Shown piece by piece: positions 1 to 6,877 of a stretch of 20,062 nucleotides of DNA (the stretch's first letter is position 1; each line of letters opens with the position of its first letter). The stretch covers positions 1 to 20,062 of the forward strand of contig JAQTRN010000003.1 in NCBI GenBank assembly GCA_028711795.1, read 5' to 3'. The notes under the pieces are model-generated. The model saw only the letters and a program-made list of their open reading frames with translations, was not told the origin of the DNA and did no database searches. The DNA is from Dehalococcoidales bacterium. Its GTDB lineage: Bacteria; Chloroflexota; Dehalococcoidia; Dehalococcoidales; JAQTRN01. The position numbers were made by a program, and so were the translations under genes.

Positions 1-108
1 GAGTAGGCTCGTCTGAAAGGAAACCAAAGTAAACCTGGTAGGTTCTACCGAAAGGAAGCTGCGGAGCGGGTTGTCCGGAGTGCATAGGCTACCTGGGACG
101 TTCTTTTT
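1..108 (+). ncRNA. Possible 3' part of an unidentified structured RNA
   Basis: No coding frame is evident, but the stretch is rich in short pairings. GGTAG at 37-41 can pair locally with CTACC at 45-49, or the longer CCTGGTAG at 34-41 can pair distally with CTACCTGG at 89-96 (one mismatch), so the two folds are mutually exclusive. CCGAAAGG (48-55) forms a GNRA-type mini hairpin. A run of five T at 104-108 follows the distal helix, like a terminator, and lies against the end of the convergent gene. The A-rich, GAAA-rich texture also recalls parts of group II intron domain I, but no domain V is visible. The 5' part is outside the window. I cannot name a family, so confidence is low. Confidence 0.25.
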
Positions 109-1558
109 ACCGCACAATTTTAGCTTCAGTCCAATCTTTCAGCGGCACACTTTCAGCGGTTGACGATTTCTCAATCACGGGGATGCCGATAAAAGGCAGG
201 TTGCGGTATTCCTCTTTGTAATCCAGGCCATAACCAACCACGAATTCATCCGGCAGGTCAAAACCCACGTAGTCCAGAGGAACGTCCGCTATCCGGCGTA
301 CCTGCCTGTCCAGCAAAGCGCACACCGCCAGGCTGGCCGGTCCCCGGGCGCGCAGATAGTTTAGCAGCCAGTTCAGAGTAATACCCGTGTCCACTACATC
401 CTCTACCATGATAACGTGCCGGCCGGCCACACTCAGGTCAGTGTCTTTCGTTATCTTTACCGCCGAATCGCTCCCACCGCTGTAATAAGATATCGCCATG
501 AAGTCTACGTCCAGGGGTATCGTTATCTGCCGGATCAGGTCAGCCATGAAGCAGAGAAAACCCCGCTGCACCCCTACCAGCAGCGGGCGGCGGCCGGCGT
601 AGTCACGCGATATCTGTTCCGCCAGCGCCCGCACCCTGTCCTCAATCTCGGCGGCGGAATAGAGTACCCGCCTGATACCATGAGCCCGGGTCTGGGCCAG
701 CGGCCCGCAGCCATACTTTGCCAGCAACCGATCGTAGTCATTCTTGTGCAGCAGAGTAATCTTGATTTCGGGATATAGCTCCCGGAGACGCCTTAATTTA
801 CGGTTCTTTTCGGTAACCAGACTCTGCTTGAGCGTGGTAACCTCCACATAGAGCTCAAGGCCGGGTAAATAGAAGTCCGGGGTAAACATCTGGGTGACCT
901 GGTCGCCGTTCCATCTCAACGGGAAGGAACAGGGCTCATAGACCCACTCGATATTATAGAAGTCCAGCAACCGGGCGAACTCCGCCTCGCTGGGATGGGC
1001 AAAGGTTACGCCCCGCGCCCGGCGCAGTGCGGTGGTATCCGTCATGGTGCTGGCGGGTAGCTGACTCTCGGAATCCGGCTGGCTACCCAGAGCTATGGCC
1101 ACCAGTTGAGCCATGGCCGTCACGAAGGTGATATCCCGGCTACTGAATTCACGGGGTTCTTTGGTATAGATTCGGAGACTGCCGATAGCCAGATCCCCCG
1201 ATACTACCGGCACTCCCAGAATAGAGACTATGCCCGCTTTGGCGGCGATATCAGGGTACTGAGTACGGCTGTCTTTACTAACGTCAGCAATGATGATCGG
1301 CTCTTTAGCCAGGACTTCGGTAATGCTCCGCTCGGCGTCCATAATTCCCTTACGCAGGAAGAACTGCGGGAGCCCCCATGAGGAAGTGTGGATCAGCTTC
1401 TTTCGTGTGGAGTCCAGTAGTACCAGTGAAGCGCCAGCGCCGATTGATCTGGCAACGTCCCTGGCCACAAAATCCAATTTCTCTTTTAAGGTCGAGGTCG
1501 AGTTTACTTTAGCTACGGCGCGGCGCGTTGCTTTGTAGTAGTCCCGTTCTGTTTTCAA
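107..1558 (-). CDS. hpt: GAF / nuclease-like / hypoxanthine phosphoribosyltransferase fusion
   Basis: This is a 483-residue protein with three parts. Residues about 22-157 look like a GAF sensor domain. Residues about 180-285 resemble a PD-(D/E)XK nuclease-type fold: an acidic start near E191-E193, F-T-P-D-F with D228, then Y-V-E-V-T-T-L-K with E239 and K244, followed by a K/R-rich helix. Residues about 295-483 are a type I phosphoribosyltransferase of the hypoxanthine/guanine salvage type, with the PRPP loop V-E-D-V-V-D-T-G-I-T at 385-394. The C-terminal domain should make IMP/GMP from base and PRPP in the cytoplasm. A plain HPRT is about 180 residues, so the first 290 are extra. The start is TTG at 1556-1558, with GGAGA at 1568-1572 ten bases upstream; an ATG nearer that site is out of frame and stops at once. 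HPRT assignment is firm; the middle domain is inferred by eye and lacks the usual E-x-K lysine spacing. Confidence 0.8.
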   Translation of the reverse strand: MKTERDYYKATRRAVAKVNSTSTLKEKLDFVARDVARSIGAGASLVLLDSTRKKLIHTSSWGLPQFFLRKGIMDAERSITEVLAKEPIIIADVSKDSRTQYPDIAAKAGIVSILGVPVVSGDLAIGSLRIYTKEPREFSSRDITFVTAMAQLVAIALGSQPDSESQLPASTMTDTTALRRARGVTFAHPSEAEFARLLDFYNIEWVYEPCSFPLRWNGDQVTQMFTPDFYLPGLELYVEVTTLKQSLVTEKNRKLRRLRELYPEIKITLLHKNDYDRLLAKYGCGPLAQTRAHGIRRVLYSAAEIEDRVRALAEQISRDYAGRRPLLVGVQRGFLCFMADLIRQITIPLDVDFMAISYYSGGSDSAVKITKDTDLSVAGRHVIMVEDVVDTGITLNWLLNYLRARGPASLAVCALLDRQVRRIADVPLDYVGFDLPDEFVVGYGLDYKEEYRNLPFIGIPVIEKSSTAESVPLKDWTEAKIVR

Positions 1559-1860
1559 AAACGATCAGTCTCCATTTCTATTGTAGACTAATCAGGCATA
1601 TAATTCAACGAAATCTAAAGGTCGGTAGTGGTCAATTTGAAATAAGTAAGTATCAACAAATGCTTGACCGCTTATGCCATACTTAAAGAACGGTAAGGAA
1701 TAACAGAACGCCAGAGAAGCATATAGTCAAGAACCCTGCCGCTTGTAGCTCTTTGGTAGATTGATGGTTTAAAGGGTGGTAAGGTACGGGCGCAAAGGCT
1801 TTTAAGCATTAGACGGGCGGAGATAGCTAAGAAGGCAGCATTAGTTAGGTGGGCAAAGGT
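1559..1860. other. Intergenic stretch behind mazF; possible decayed element
   Basis: Apart from the promoter of the GAF-HPRT gene at its left end, no gene with a start and ribosome-binding site is visible here. On the minus strand the frame of mazF stays open beyond the mazF stop for about 62 codons, from 1860 to a TAA at 1672-1674. The conceptual peptide is basic and hydrophobic, somewhat like a transposase C-terminus, and the bases after it (about 1624-1646) could be an insertion-sequence end. Family membership could not be established, and a stop-free run of this length can occur by chance. Confidence 0.25.
1580..1608 (-). promoter_or_regulatory. Candidate promoter of the GAF-HPRT gene
   Basis: On the minus strand a -35 TTGAAT (1603-1608) and a -10 TACAAT (1580-1585) are separated by 17 bases. 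Transcription would begin only a few bases before the GGAGA ribosome-binding site at 1568-1572, giving a very short leader. Predicted by eye from sigma-70 consensus. Confidence 0.45.
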
Positions 1861-2196
1861 TCAATCTATACCCAAACTCATCTGTATGGCCTTATTTACT
1901 TGAGGCATTTTCACAGAGGATAAACGCCCCCTTTTGTCACGCAATAAACTCTTAGGAATAGTCATAATCCGTCCCAAATCTACTGAACCCCCATGGCTTA
2001 AACCACTTTCGTGATCTTTGAAATTAACTAGAATGGGTAAATCTTTTACGGTATGCGTGATATAGGCAACTATAGTAGAATCACTTCGCTGATTTCCGAT
2101 ATCGTTCTGTATTATTAATGCTGGGTGCAGGCCAGCCTCCCCACCCCAATCTACATCGTATATTTCACCCCTTTTCACCTCAAGTGGTTTTGGCAT
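1861..2196 (-). CDS. mazF: MazF/PemK-type endoribonuclease toxin
   Basis: This 111-residue protein has the full length and motifs of the MazF/PemK fold: R-G-E-I-Y-D-V-D-W near the N-terminus, then H-P-A-L-I-I-Q-N-D-I-G-N at 24-35, then S-T-I-V-A-Y-I-T at 40-47, and a C-terminal Q-M-S-L-G helix. MazF toxins cleave mRNA at short sequences and are held inactive by their partner. T41 fits the conserved catalytic threonine. The position equivalent to the conserved arginine before proline in Bacillus MazF is H24 here, which may alter activity or simply be subfamily variation. The ATG at 2194-2196 follows the antitoxin stop by five bases, and GGGGTG inside the end of the antitoxin gene can serve as its ribosome-binding site. 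The two genes are therefore co-transcribed and probably translationally coupled. Confidence 0.88.
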   Translation of the reverse strand: MPKPLEVKRGEIYDVDWGGEAGLHPALIIQNDIGNQRSDSTIVAYITHTVKDLPILVNFKDHESGLSHGGSVDLGRIMTIPKSLLRDKRGRLSSVKMPQVNKAIQMSLGID

Positions 2197-2201
2197 AGAT
2201 G

Positions 2202-2462
2202 TTAATCACCCCATGAAGATGCGATGTCCTGAAGGACTTTGATAGGCTTCTGAGAAGAGTTTCTATGTTCCTTTGCCATAGTTTCATAATATTTGATCAT
2301 TAGTTCCTCTTTGCGTTTGCGGGCTAGTTCTTCTAAGCATTTAGAAATAACCCCGCTACGAGTAGTATTAGTTTCTTTGCGAATCTCATCTACTATTGCT
2401 ATCAAATCAGGATCAACAGTGATTGATATACTATCCTTGCTCCTCTTAGTCTGTGAAACCAT
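2202..2462 (-). CDS. Ribbon-helix-helix antitoxin of the MazF-type toxin
   Basis: This 86-residue protein has a basic N-terminus, then a ribbon-helix-helix DNA-binding domain: strand S-I-S-I-T-V at 11-16, helix A about 18-30, a turn with T-T-R-S-G at 33-37 and helix B about 37-52. A charged tail (about 53-86) would wrap the toxin. Such antitoxins neutralise MazF and, with it, repress their own operon. The ATG at 2460-2462 has a good ribosome-binding site, AGGTGG, seven bases upstream (2470-2475). The gene precedes mazF by five bases in the same operon. Base composition is clearly more AT-rich than the metabolic genes nearby, which fits an acquired module. I am confident of the fold and role, less so of the exact family (CopG/NdoAI-like). 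Confidence 0.82.
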   Translation of the reverse strand: MVSQTKRSKDSISITVDPDLIAIVDEIRKETNTTRSGVISKCLEELARKRKEELMIKYYETMAKEHRNSSQKPIKVLQDIASSWGD

Positions 2463-2465
2463 AGT

Positions 2466-2553
2466 AACACCACCTAGTATGATTTATTGGTCGTATAAGT
2501 TATATGATATTGTATATTGTTATTGTACCATATCTTGTCAACACCCCTAGTAT
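2466..2553. repeat. Repeated 14-15-base boxes flanking the antitoxin promoter
   Basis: AACACCACCTAGTAT (2466-2480) and AACACCCCTAGTAT (2540-2553) are the same sequence apart from one inserted A. They lie in the same orientation about 74 bases apart. The first covers the antitoxin ribosome-binding site and the second overlaps the -35 hexamer. They are good candidates for operator boxes bound by the ribbon-helix-helix antitoxin. Confidence 0.45.
2511..2541 (-). promoter_or_regulatory. Promoter of the toxin-antitoxin operon
   Basis: A perfect -35 hexamer TTGACA lies on the minus strand at 2536-2541. The -10 is ambiguous within an AT-rich run: AATATA at 2513-2518 (17-base spacer) or TATACA at 2511-2516 (19-base spacer). 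Three ATTGT repeats (2509-2513, 2516-2520, 2522-2526) overlap this area. The leader to the antitoxin ATG is about 45 bases. Confidence 0.5.
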
Positions 2554-2698
2554 AACATTCCATAAAATATTGTCCAAATTATCCTGAGAACTATTTACAA
2601 CCCACTACCCAAAGACCCGTAGGCAGTACTGGCAGTGGTCTAATATCAAAAAGTGAGGGAAACTGGCAGGCCACTACTCCAGAGTTAAGAACAGGTGG
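2554..2698. other. Intergenic DNA without a recognisable gene
   Basis: Between the antitoxin control region and the promoter of the next operon there is no open frame with a plausible start. Short motifs such as CCACTACC (2602-2609), GGCAGTGGTC (2631-2640) and GGCCACTAC (2667-2675) look like relatives of GGTAGTGG at 1624-1631 and might be decayed insertion-sequence ends, but they are too short to be convincing. Confidence 0.3.
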
Positions 2699-2727
2699 TT
2701 GATTTTGTCAGGGCTGTGGGTTAAAAT
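2699..2727 (+). promoter_or_regulatory. Candidate promoter of the meaB-acd-mutase operon
   Basis: A -35 TTGATT (2699-2704) and a -10 TAAAAT (2722-2727) are separated by exactly 17 bases, upstream of the four-gene plus-strand operon. The predicted leader is about 155 bases and contains the palindrome at 2851-2865. No conserved cobalamin-riboswitch box was seen in this leader. Confidence 0.45.
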
Positions 2728-2850
2728 ATTACCTCAGTAAAGAGTCCGAATTAGTCCTGTTGACCGGAGTCGGGCGCTGTTTTCCCAGGTTTGTTGGATA
2801 ATAAGACCCTTAAGCGAGGGGCCTTTTGGTCTCTGGCGGGGTTCATTATG

Positions 2851-2865
2851 ACATGTTAAACATGT
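2851..2865. promoter_or_regulatory. Perfect 15-base palindrome, candidate operator
   Basis: ACATGTTAAACATGT has two 7-base arms around a central A and ends 24 bases before the meaB ATG, in the leader. This is the usual size and symmetry for a dimeric regulator of the TetR or GntR kind. The regulator is not encoded in this window. Confidence 0.45.
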
Positions 2866-2889
2866 TTACTGACGGGGTGGTGTTTGGAC

Positions 2890-3900
2890 ATGGAAACAGG
2901 AATAGCCCAAAAGGTACTGGCCGGTGATGTGCTGGCGGCTTCTCGATTGATGCGTGGCCTGGAGGATGAAGACGCCAACGCCATCGAGCAACTGAAGACC
3001 CTCTATCCCCACACCGGCAAAGCCTACATCGTCGGCGTTACCGGCTCCCCCGGCGCCGGCAAGAGCTCGATCATCGGCTGCTTGATCGGCATTTTCCGGC
3101 GGCGAGGCCTGAAAGTCGGAGTCGTCGCCATTGACCCCACCAGCCCCTTTACTCACGGCGCCATCCTGGGCGACCGTATCCGAATGCAGCAATACAACAT
3201 TGATAACGATGTCTTTATCCGAAGCCTGGCCACCCGCGGCTGGTCCGGCGGTTTATCCAAAGCAACGATAAGCACCATTCACGTTATGGACGCGATGGGA
3301 AAAGATATCATCTTGGTAGAGACCGTGGGCGCCGGCCAGGCCGAAGTGGACATCGTTCGGGTGGCTGATACGGCTATTGTGGTCCTGACTCCAGGGATGG
3401 GCGACGAGATACAGATGATGAAAGCCGGTATCATGGAAATAGCCGATATCTTCGTAGTCAATAAAGCCGATATCGCAGGCGCTGAGGAACTCAAAGAAGA
3501 ACTGAAAGTAATGATCTCCATGAAACCACACCTGCCCGGGCAATGGCAGCCATCCGTTGCCCTGACCGAAGCTGTCTGCGACCGGGGTACTGAAGAACTG
3601 GCTACCGAAATCCTGAAACATAAGGAGTTTCTGGGTACCAGTGGTGACATGACGGAGAAGCGGAGAGCGCGGGCCAAATTGGAGCTTATCGACGCTATCG
3701 AGAGTTCGCTGATGAATTACATCTACCGCAACATCGATAAGGGAGATTACCTGGAGGGATTGATTGAGGATTTGACGCGCCGCGCGACGGACCCATATTC
3801 AGCGGCGCAAAGGATTATAACCCAGTTAAGCCAGCAGCTTGAGCCAGGCTATGATGCCGTGACCAATTCGAGCGGGAAACCGGCTGATAGAAATAAATGA
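2890..3900 (+). CDS. meaB: MeaB/ArgK-type GTPase chaperone of a B12-dependent mutase
   Basis: This protein of about 336 residues has the family's typical length and all G-motifs: P-loop G-S-P-G-A-G-K-S-S (52-60), G-D-R-I-R-M (94-99), E-T-V-G-A-G-Q (144-150, switch II) and N-K-A-D (191-194). MeaB proteins are P-loop GTPases that gate adenosylcobalamin loading and protect acyl-CoA mutases from inactivation. Both mutase subunits lie two and three genes downstream, so this is very probably their dedicated chaperone. An in-frame TTG at 2884 is only three bases from GGGGTGG (2874-2880), whereas the ATG at 2890 is nine bases from it, so I prefer the ATG. It is the first gene of the operon; 16 bases separate it from the next. 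Confidence 0.93.
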   Translation: METGIAQKVLAGDVLAASRLMRGLEDEDANAIEQLKTLYPHTGKAYIVGVTGSPGAGKSSIIGCLIGIFRRRGLKVGVVAIDPTSPFTHGAILGDRIRMQQYNIDNDVFIRSLATRGWSGGLSKATISTIHVMDAMGKDIILVETVGAGQAEVDIVRVADTAIVVLTPGMGDEIQMMKAGIMEIADIFVVNKADIAGAEELKEELKVMISMKPHLPGQWQPSVALTEAVCDRGTEELATEILKHKEFLGTSGDMTEKRRARAKLELIDAIESSLMNYIYRNIDKGDYLEGLIEDLTRRATDPYSAAQRIITQLSQQLEPGYDAVTNSSGKPADRNK

Positions 3901-3916
3901 TTTTCAGGAGGTAAAG

Positions 3917-5062
3917 ATGGATTTCGAATTGACCGAAGACCAAAAGATGCTCAAGACCATGTTGCGAGATTTCGCCAAGAATGAGCTGGAGCCGGTAGCG
4001 GCCCAGATAGACCAGGCCGAAGTATTCCCCGCCGAACAGGTCAAGAAAATAGGCGAATTGGGTCTGATGGGTCTGACCATTCCCGAGGAATATGGCGGCG
4101 AGGCCAAGGGTATGATCGAGTTCTGCATCGCCGTTGAGGAGCTAGCGCGCGCTTCGGCTGCGGCCTCGGCCTATTTCCGCATCAGCCTGTCCCTGGCCAT
4201 ACCGCCCATCGCCATGTTTGGTAACCACGAACAGAAGAAGAAGTGGCTGGTACCTCATGCTCGCGGCGAAAAACTGGCCTGTTTCGCTTTAACTGAGGCC
4301 GGAGCCGGCAGTGACCCCGCCGCCCTGCAGACCACTGCCACCAAAAAGGGCGATGGCTATGTTCTCAACGGCAACAAGCTCTTCATCAGTATCGGCGCCG
4401 AAGCCGAAATCATAGTGGTCTTTGCCACTCTGGACCGGGCACTGCGCCACCGGGGTATAACCGCCTTCGTGGTGGAGAAAGGCACTCCTGGCTTCTCGGT
4501 GGGTAAACATGAACACAAGATGGGGTTCCGCGGCCTATCCGCCACCGAACTGGTATTTGACAACTGCTTTGTCCCCGCGGCCAACCGGCTCGGAGAAGAA
4601 GGTCAAGGCTTCAAGGTAGCCCTCGAGGCGCTTGACGAGAGCCGGGTTACGGTCGGGGCCGAAGCCGTTGGTATCGCTCAGGCAGCCCTGGACGCATCCA
4701 TCAGCTATGCTCAGGAGCGCCAGCAGTACGGACAACGCATCGCCAACTTCCAGGCAATCCAGTGGATGCTGGCCGATATGGCCACCCAGATCGAGGCCGC
4801 CCGGTTACTCTGCTACCAGGCCGCTTACCTGCACGACCGGAAGCTGCCTTACATGAAGGAATCAGCCATGGCCAAAGTGTTCGCTTCCGAGATATCCAGT
4901 TTCGTGACCAACAAAGCCATACAGATCCATGGCGGCTATGGCTACACTCGGGAGTATCCGGTCGAGCGTTTCCTGAGAGATGCTAAACTAACTGAGATAT
5001 ACGAAGGCACTTCCGAGATGATGCGTATGACTATTGCCCGGGCGCTGGTAGGGAAAGGTTAA
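3917..5062 (+). CDS. Acyl-CoA dehydrogenase
   Basis: This 381-residue flavoprotein has the length and layout of short/medium-chain acyl-CoA dehydrogenases: helical N-domain, the F-A-L-T-E-A-G-A-G-S-D FAD/substrate signature at about 129-139, and the C-terminal helical domain with I-H-G-G-Y-G-Y-T. The catalytic base is E363 in Y-E-G-T, the butyryl-CoA/glutaryl-CoA dehydrogenase position. It should form a 2,3-enoyl-CoA and pass electrons to an electron-transfer flavoprotein, which is not encoded here. AGGAGGT (3906-3912) sits four bases before the ATG. Placed between meaB and the mutase, it probably acts just before or after the rearrangement. The substrate cannot be read from the sequence. Confidence 0.93.
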   Translation: MDFELTEDQKMLKTMLRDFAKNELEPVAAQIDQAEVFPAEQVKKIGELGLMGLTIPEEYGGEAKGMIEFCIAVEELARASAAASAYFRISLSLAIPPIAMFGNHEQKKKWLVPHARGEKLACFALTEAGAGSDPAALQTTATKKGDGYVLNGNKLFISIGAEAEIIVVFATLDRALRHRGITAFVVEKGTPGFSVGKHEHKMGFRGLSATELVFDNCFVPAANRLGEEGQGFKVALEALDESRVTVGAEAVGIAQAALDASISYAQERQQYGQRIANFQAIQWMLADMATQIEAARLLCYQAAYLHDRKLPYMKESAMAKVFASEISSFVTNKAIQIHGGYGYTREYPVERFLRDAKLTEIYEGTSEMMRMTIARALVGKG

Positions 5063-5090
5063 ATCACAACAAGAGACGAAGGAGGATAAT

Positions 5091-6851
5091 ATGGCAGAAA
5101 AGACAACTAAAGAAATCTTGAAGGAAAAAATAAAGCCGGGGGAACACGTCCCACTGTACAACCCCCGGGCGGTGGAAAAGCTGAAGGGGGAGTTCGAAAA
5201 ATGGCAGAATACGGTTGTCTCCAAGAAAGATAAGGACAACTGGTGGGTTACCCCCCACACCATCCTGGGCTCCGATATCCCCCGGGAACTGCTCTACACC
5301 CCACTCAGCAATACCGACCTTGATTACACGCGGGACCTGGGTTTTTCCGGACAGGAACCATATACCCGTGGCATTCACACCAATATGTACCGCGGCCGTA
5401 CCTTCACCATGCGGCAGATATTCGGCGCCGGTTCTCCGGAATACATCAATAAGAGAATCAAGATGCTGCTGGAGCACGGAGCTACCGGCACGAACTGGGC
5501 GCTGGACCTGGCTACCGTGCAGATGTTTGACTCTGATGAACCCGAGGCCCTGGGACAGGTGGCCACGGTCGGCGTTCCCATCGATTGTGTCGAAGACATG
5601 GAGGTAATCTGCAAAGATATCCCGATTGATAAGGTAAGCAACTCCATTATCACTCACTTCCCCCGGAATACAGCCATCATATTCCCCATGTTCCTGGTCA
5701 TGGCCGAGCGCCGTGGCGTTCCCTGGACCGAACTACCGGGCAGCGTGCAGAACGACTTTATCATGGAAAGCCTGGTCCGCAGCGCCGTGGAATACATACC
5801 CCCCAGGGATGACTTCCGCATCCAGTGCGATAACATCGAGTTCATCCGCAAGAACGTGCCTAAATGGAACTTCGTCACCCTGAACGGCTACAACCTGCGG
5901 GAGTGGGGCACTTCCGGCGTTACCGAGATGGCAGTGGCCCTGGCTAATGCCATTGACACCCTTAAGGACATGATCCGGCGCGGCCACGATTGCGACTGGA
6001 TAGCGGAAAGACTGGCCTTCTTCTGGGCGCCAGCCAATGACTTCATGGAAGAGGTCGCCCGACTGCGGGCGGTCAGACGTCTGTGGTACAAGATCATGAA
6101 GTACCGCTTCGACGCCACCAACCCCAGAAGTATGTGGATGCGCTGCCATGTTCAGACTTCCGGCGTCTCCCTTACCCGGGAAGAACCGATGAACAACATC
6201 GTCCGCGCCGCCTTCCACGCGCTGGCGGCGGTACTGGGCGGCGCCCAATCACTGCACGTCGATTCGTACGACGAGGCTTATTCGGTGCCTTCCGAGGAAG
6301 CGTCCATTCTGTCCCTGCGCACCCAGCAGATCATCGAAGCCGAGACGCAGATCACCCAGGTTGTCGACCCGGTGGGCGGTTCCTTCTATGTCGAAGCGCT
6401 GACCAACGAAATGGAGAGACGGATACTGGACGAACTCGACGAGTTGGAAAGACGCGGCGGCGTCGTTGAGGCCGTCACCAGCGGCTGGCTACATAACCGC
6501 GTGGCGCGCTTCATCGAGAAAGAGCAGCGCATGATCGCCGATGGCGAGATAAAGGTCGTCGGCAAGAATACCTACCGGGCGCCAGACCTGAAGATGCCTG
6601 AGATCTGGGTCCACGAGTATGACGAGAAGATAGCCAAGCAGATGCGTGACAAGCTGGCCAGCCTCAGACAGCGGCGGAACAATGAGAAAGCCAGCAGCGC
6701 TATCGAGGCCTTAATCCAGGCCTGCAAGAAGAGCGATAACGTGATGCAGTACACCCTGGAATGCGCTCGGGCGGATGTCACCGTCGGTGAAATGCGCCGG
6801 GCATTCGTCAAGGCCTTTGGCTCCTGGAAGTCGCCTCTTTACATGGCCTGA
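5091..6851 (+). CDS. Acyl-CoA mutase large (substrate-binding) subunit, unusual active site
   Basis: This 586-residue TIM-barrel subunit belongs to the methylmalonyl-CoA mutase family. It lacks the B12 domain, which is encoded separately by the next gene, as in isobutyryl-, 2-hydroxyisobutyryl- and archaeal mutases. Family landmarks are P-Y-T-R-G (90-94), F-T-M-R-Q (105-109), D-L-A-T (139-142), Q-N-D (220-222) and D-P-V-G-G-S-F-Y-V-E (426-435). Aligned by eye to Propionibacterium enzyme numbering, Tyr89 is I110 here, Ala116 is A137, Arg207 is R230 and catalytic His244 is N268 (G-Y-N instead of G-Y-H). Ile at the first position is as in 2-hydroxyisobutyryl-CoA mutase, Arg at the third as in methylmalonyl-CoA mutase, and the missing histidine fits neither. 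It should rearrange a carbon skeleton by a radical route, but the substrate is not predictable. AAGGAGG lies five bases before the ATG. Confidence 0.88.
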   Translation: MAEKTTKEILKEKIKPGEHVPLYNPRAVEKLKGEFEKWQNTVVSKKDKDNWWVTPHTILGSDIPRELLYTPLSNTDLDYTRDLGFSGQEPYTRGIHTNMYRGRTFTMRQIFGAGSPEYINKRIKMLLEHGATGTNWALDLATVQMFDSDEPEALGQVATVGVPIDCVEDMEVICKDIPIDKVSNSIITHFPRNTAIIFPMFLVMAERRGVPWTELPGSVQNDFIMESLVRSAVEYIPPRDDFRIQCDNIEFIRKNVPKWNFVTLNGYNLREWGTSGVTEMAVALANAIDTLKDMIRRGHDCDWIAERLAFFWAPANDFMEEVARLRAVRRLWYKIMKYRFDATNPRSMWMRCHVQTSGVSLTREEPMNNIVRAAFHALAAVLGGAQSLHVDSYDEAYSVPSEEASILSLRTQQIIEAETQITQVVDPVGGSFYVEALTNEMERRILDELDELERRGGVVEAVTSGWLHNRVARFIEKEQRMIADGEIKVVGKNTYRAPDLKMPEIWVHEYDEKIAKQMRDKLASLRQRRNNEKASSAIEALIQACKKSDNVMQYTLECARADVTVGEMRRAFVKAFGSWKSPLYMA

Positions 6852-6877
6852 GAATAAGAATTTAGAGGGTGAATATA

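Noticed and set aside
1850..1875. T-loop-like GGTTCAATC suggesting a tRNA
   Set aside because: No matching acceptor, D or anticodon arms; it is the end of mazF read on the opposite strand.
1624..2609. GGTAGTGG ... CCACTACC as terminal inverted repeats of a mobile unit carrying the toxin-antitoxin pair
   Set aside because: Only eight bases match and the inner sequences do not; such a match is expected by chance in flanks of this size.
2728..2889. Cobalamin riboswitch in the leader of the B12 mutase operon
   Set aside because: No conserved B12-box core could be found; the leader has only short, weak pairings and the palindrome.
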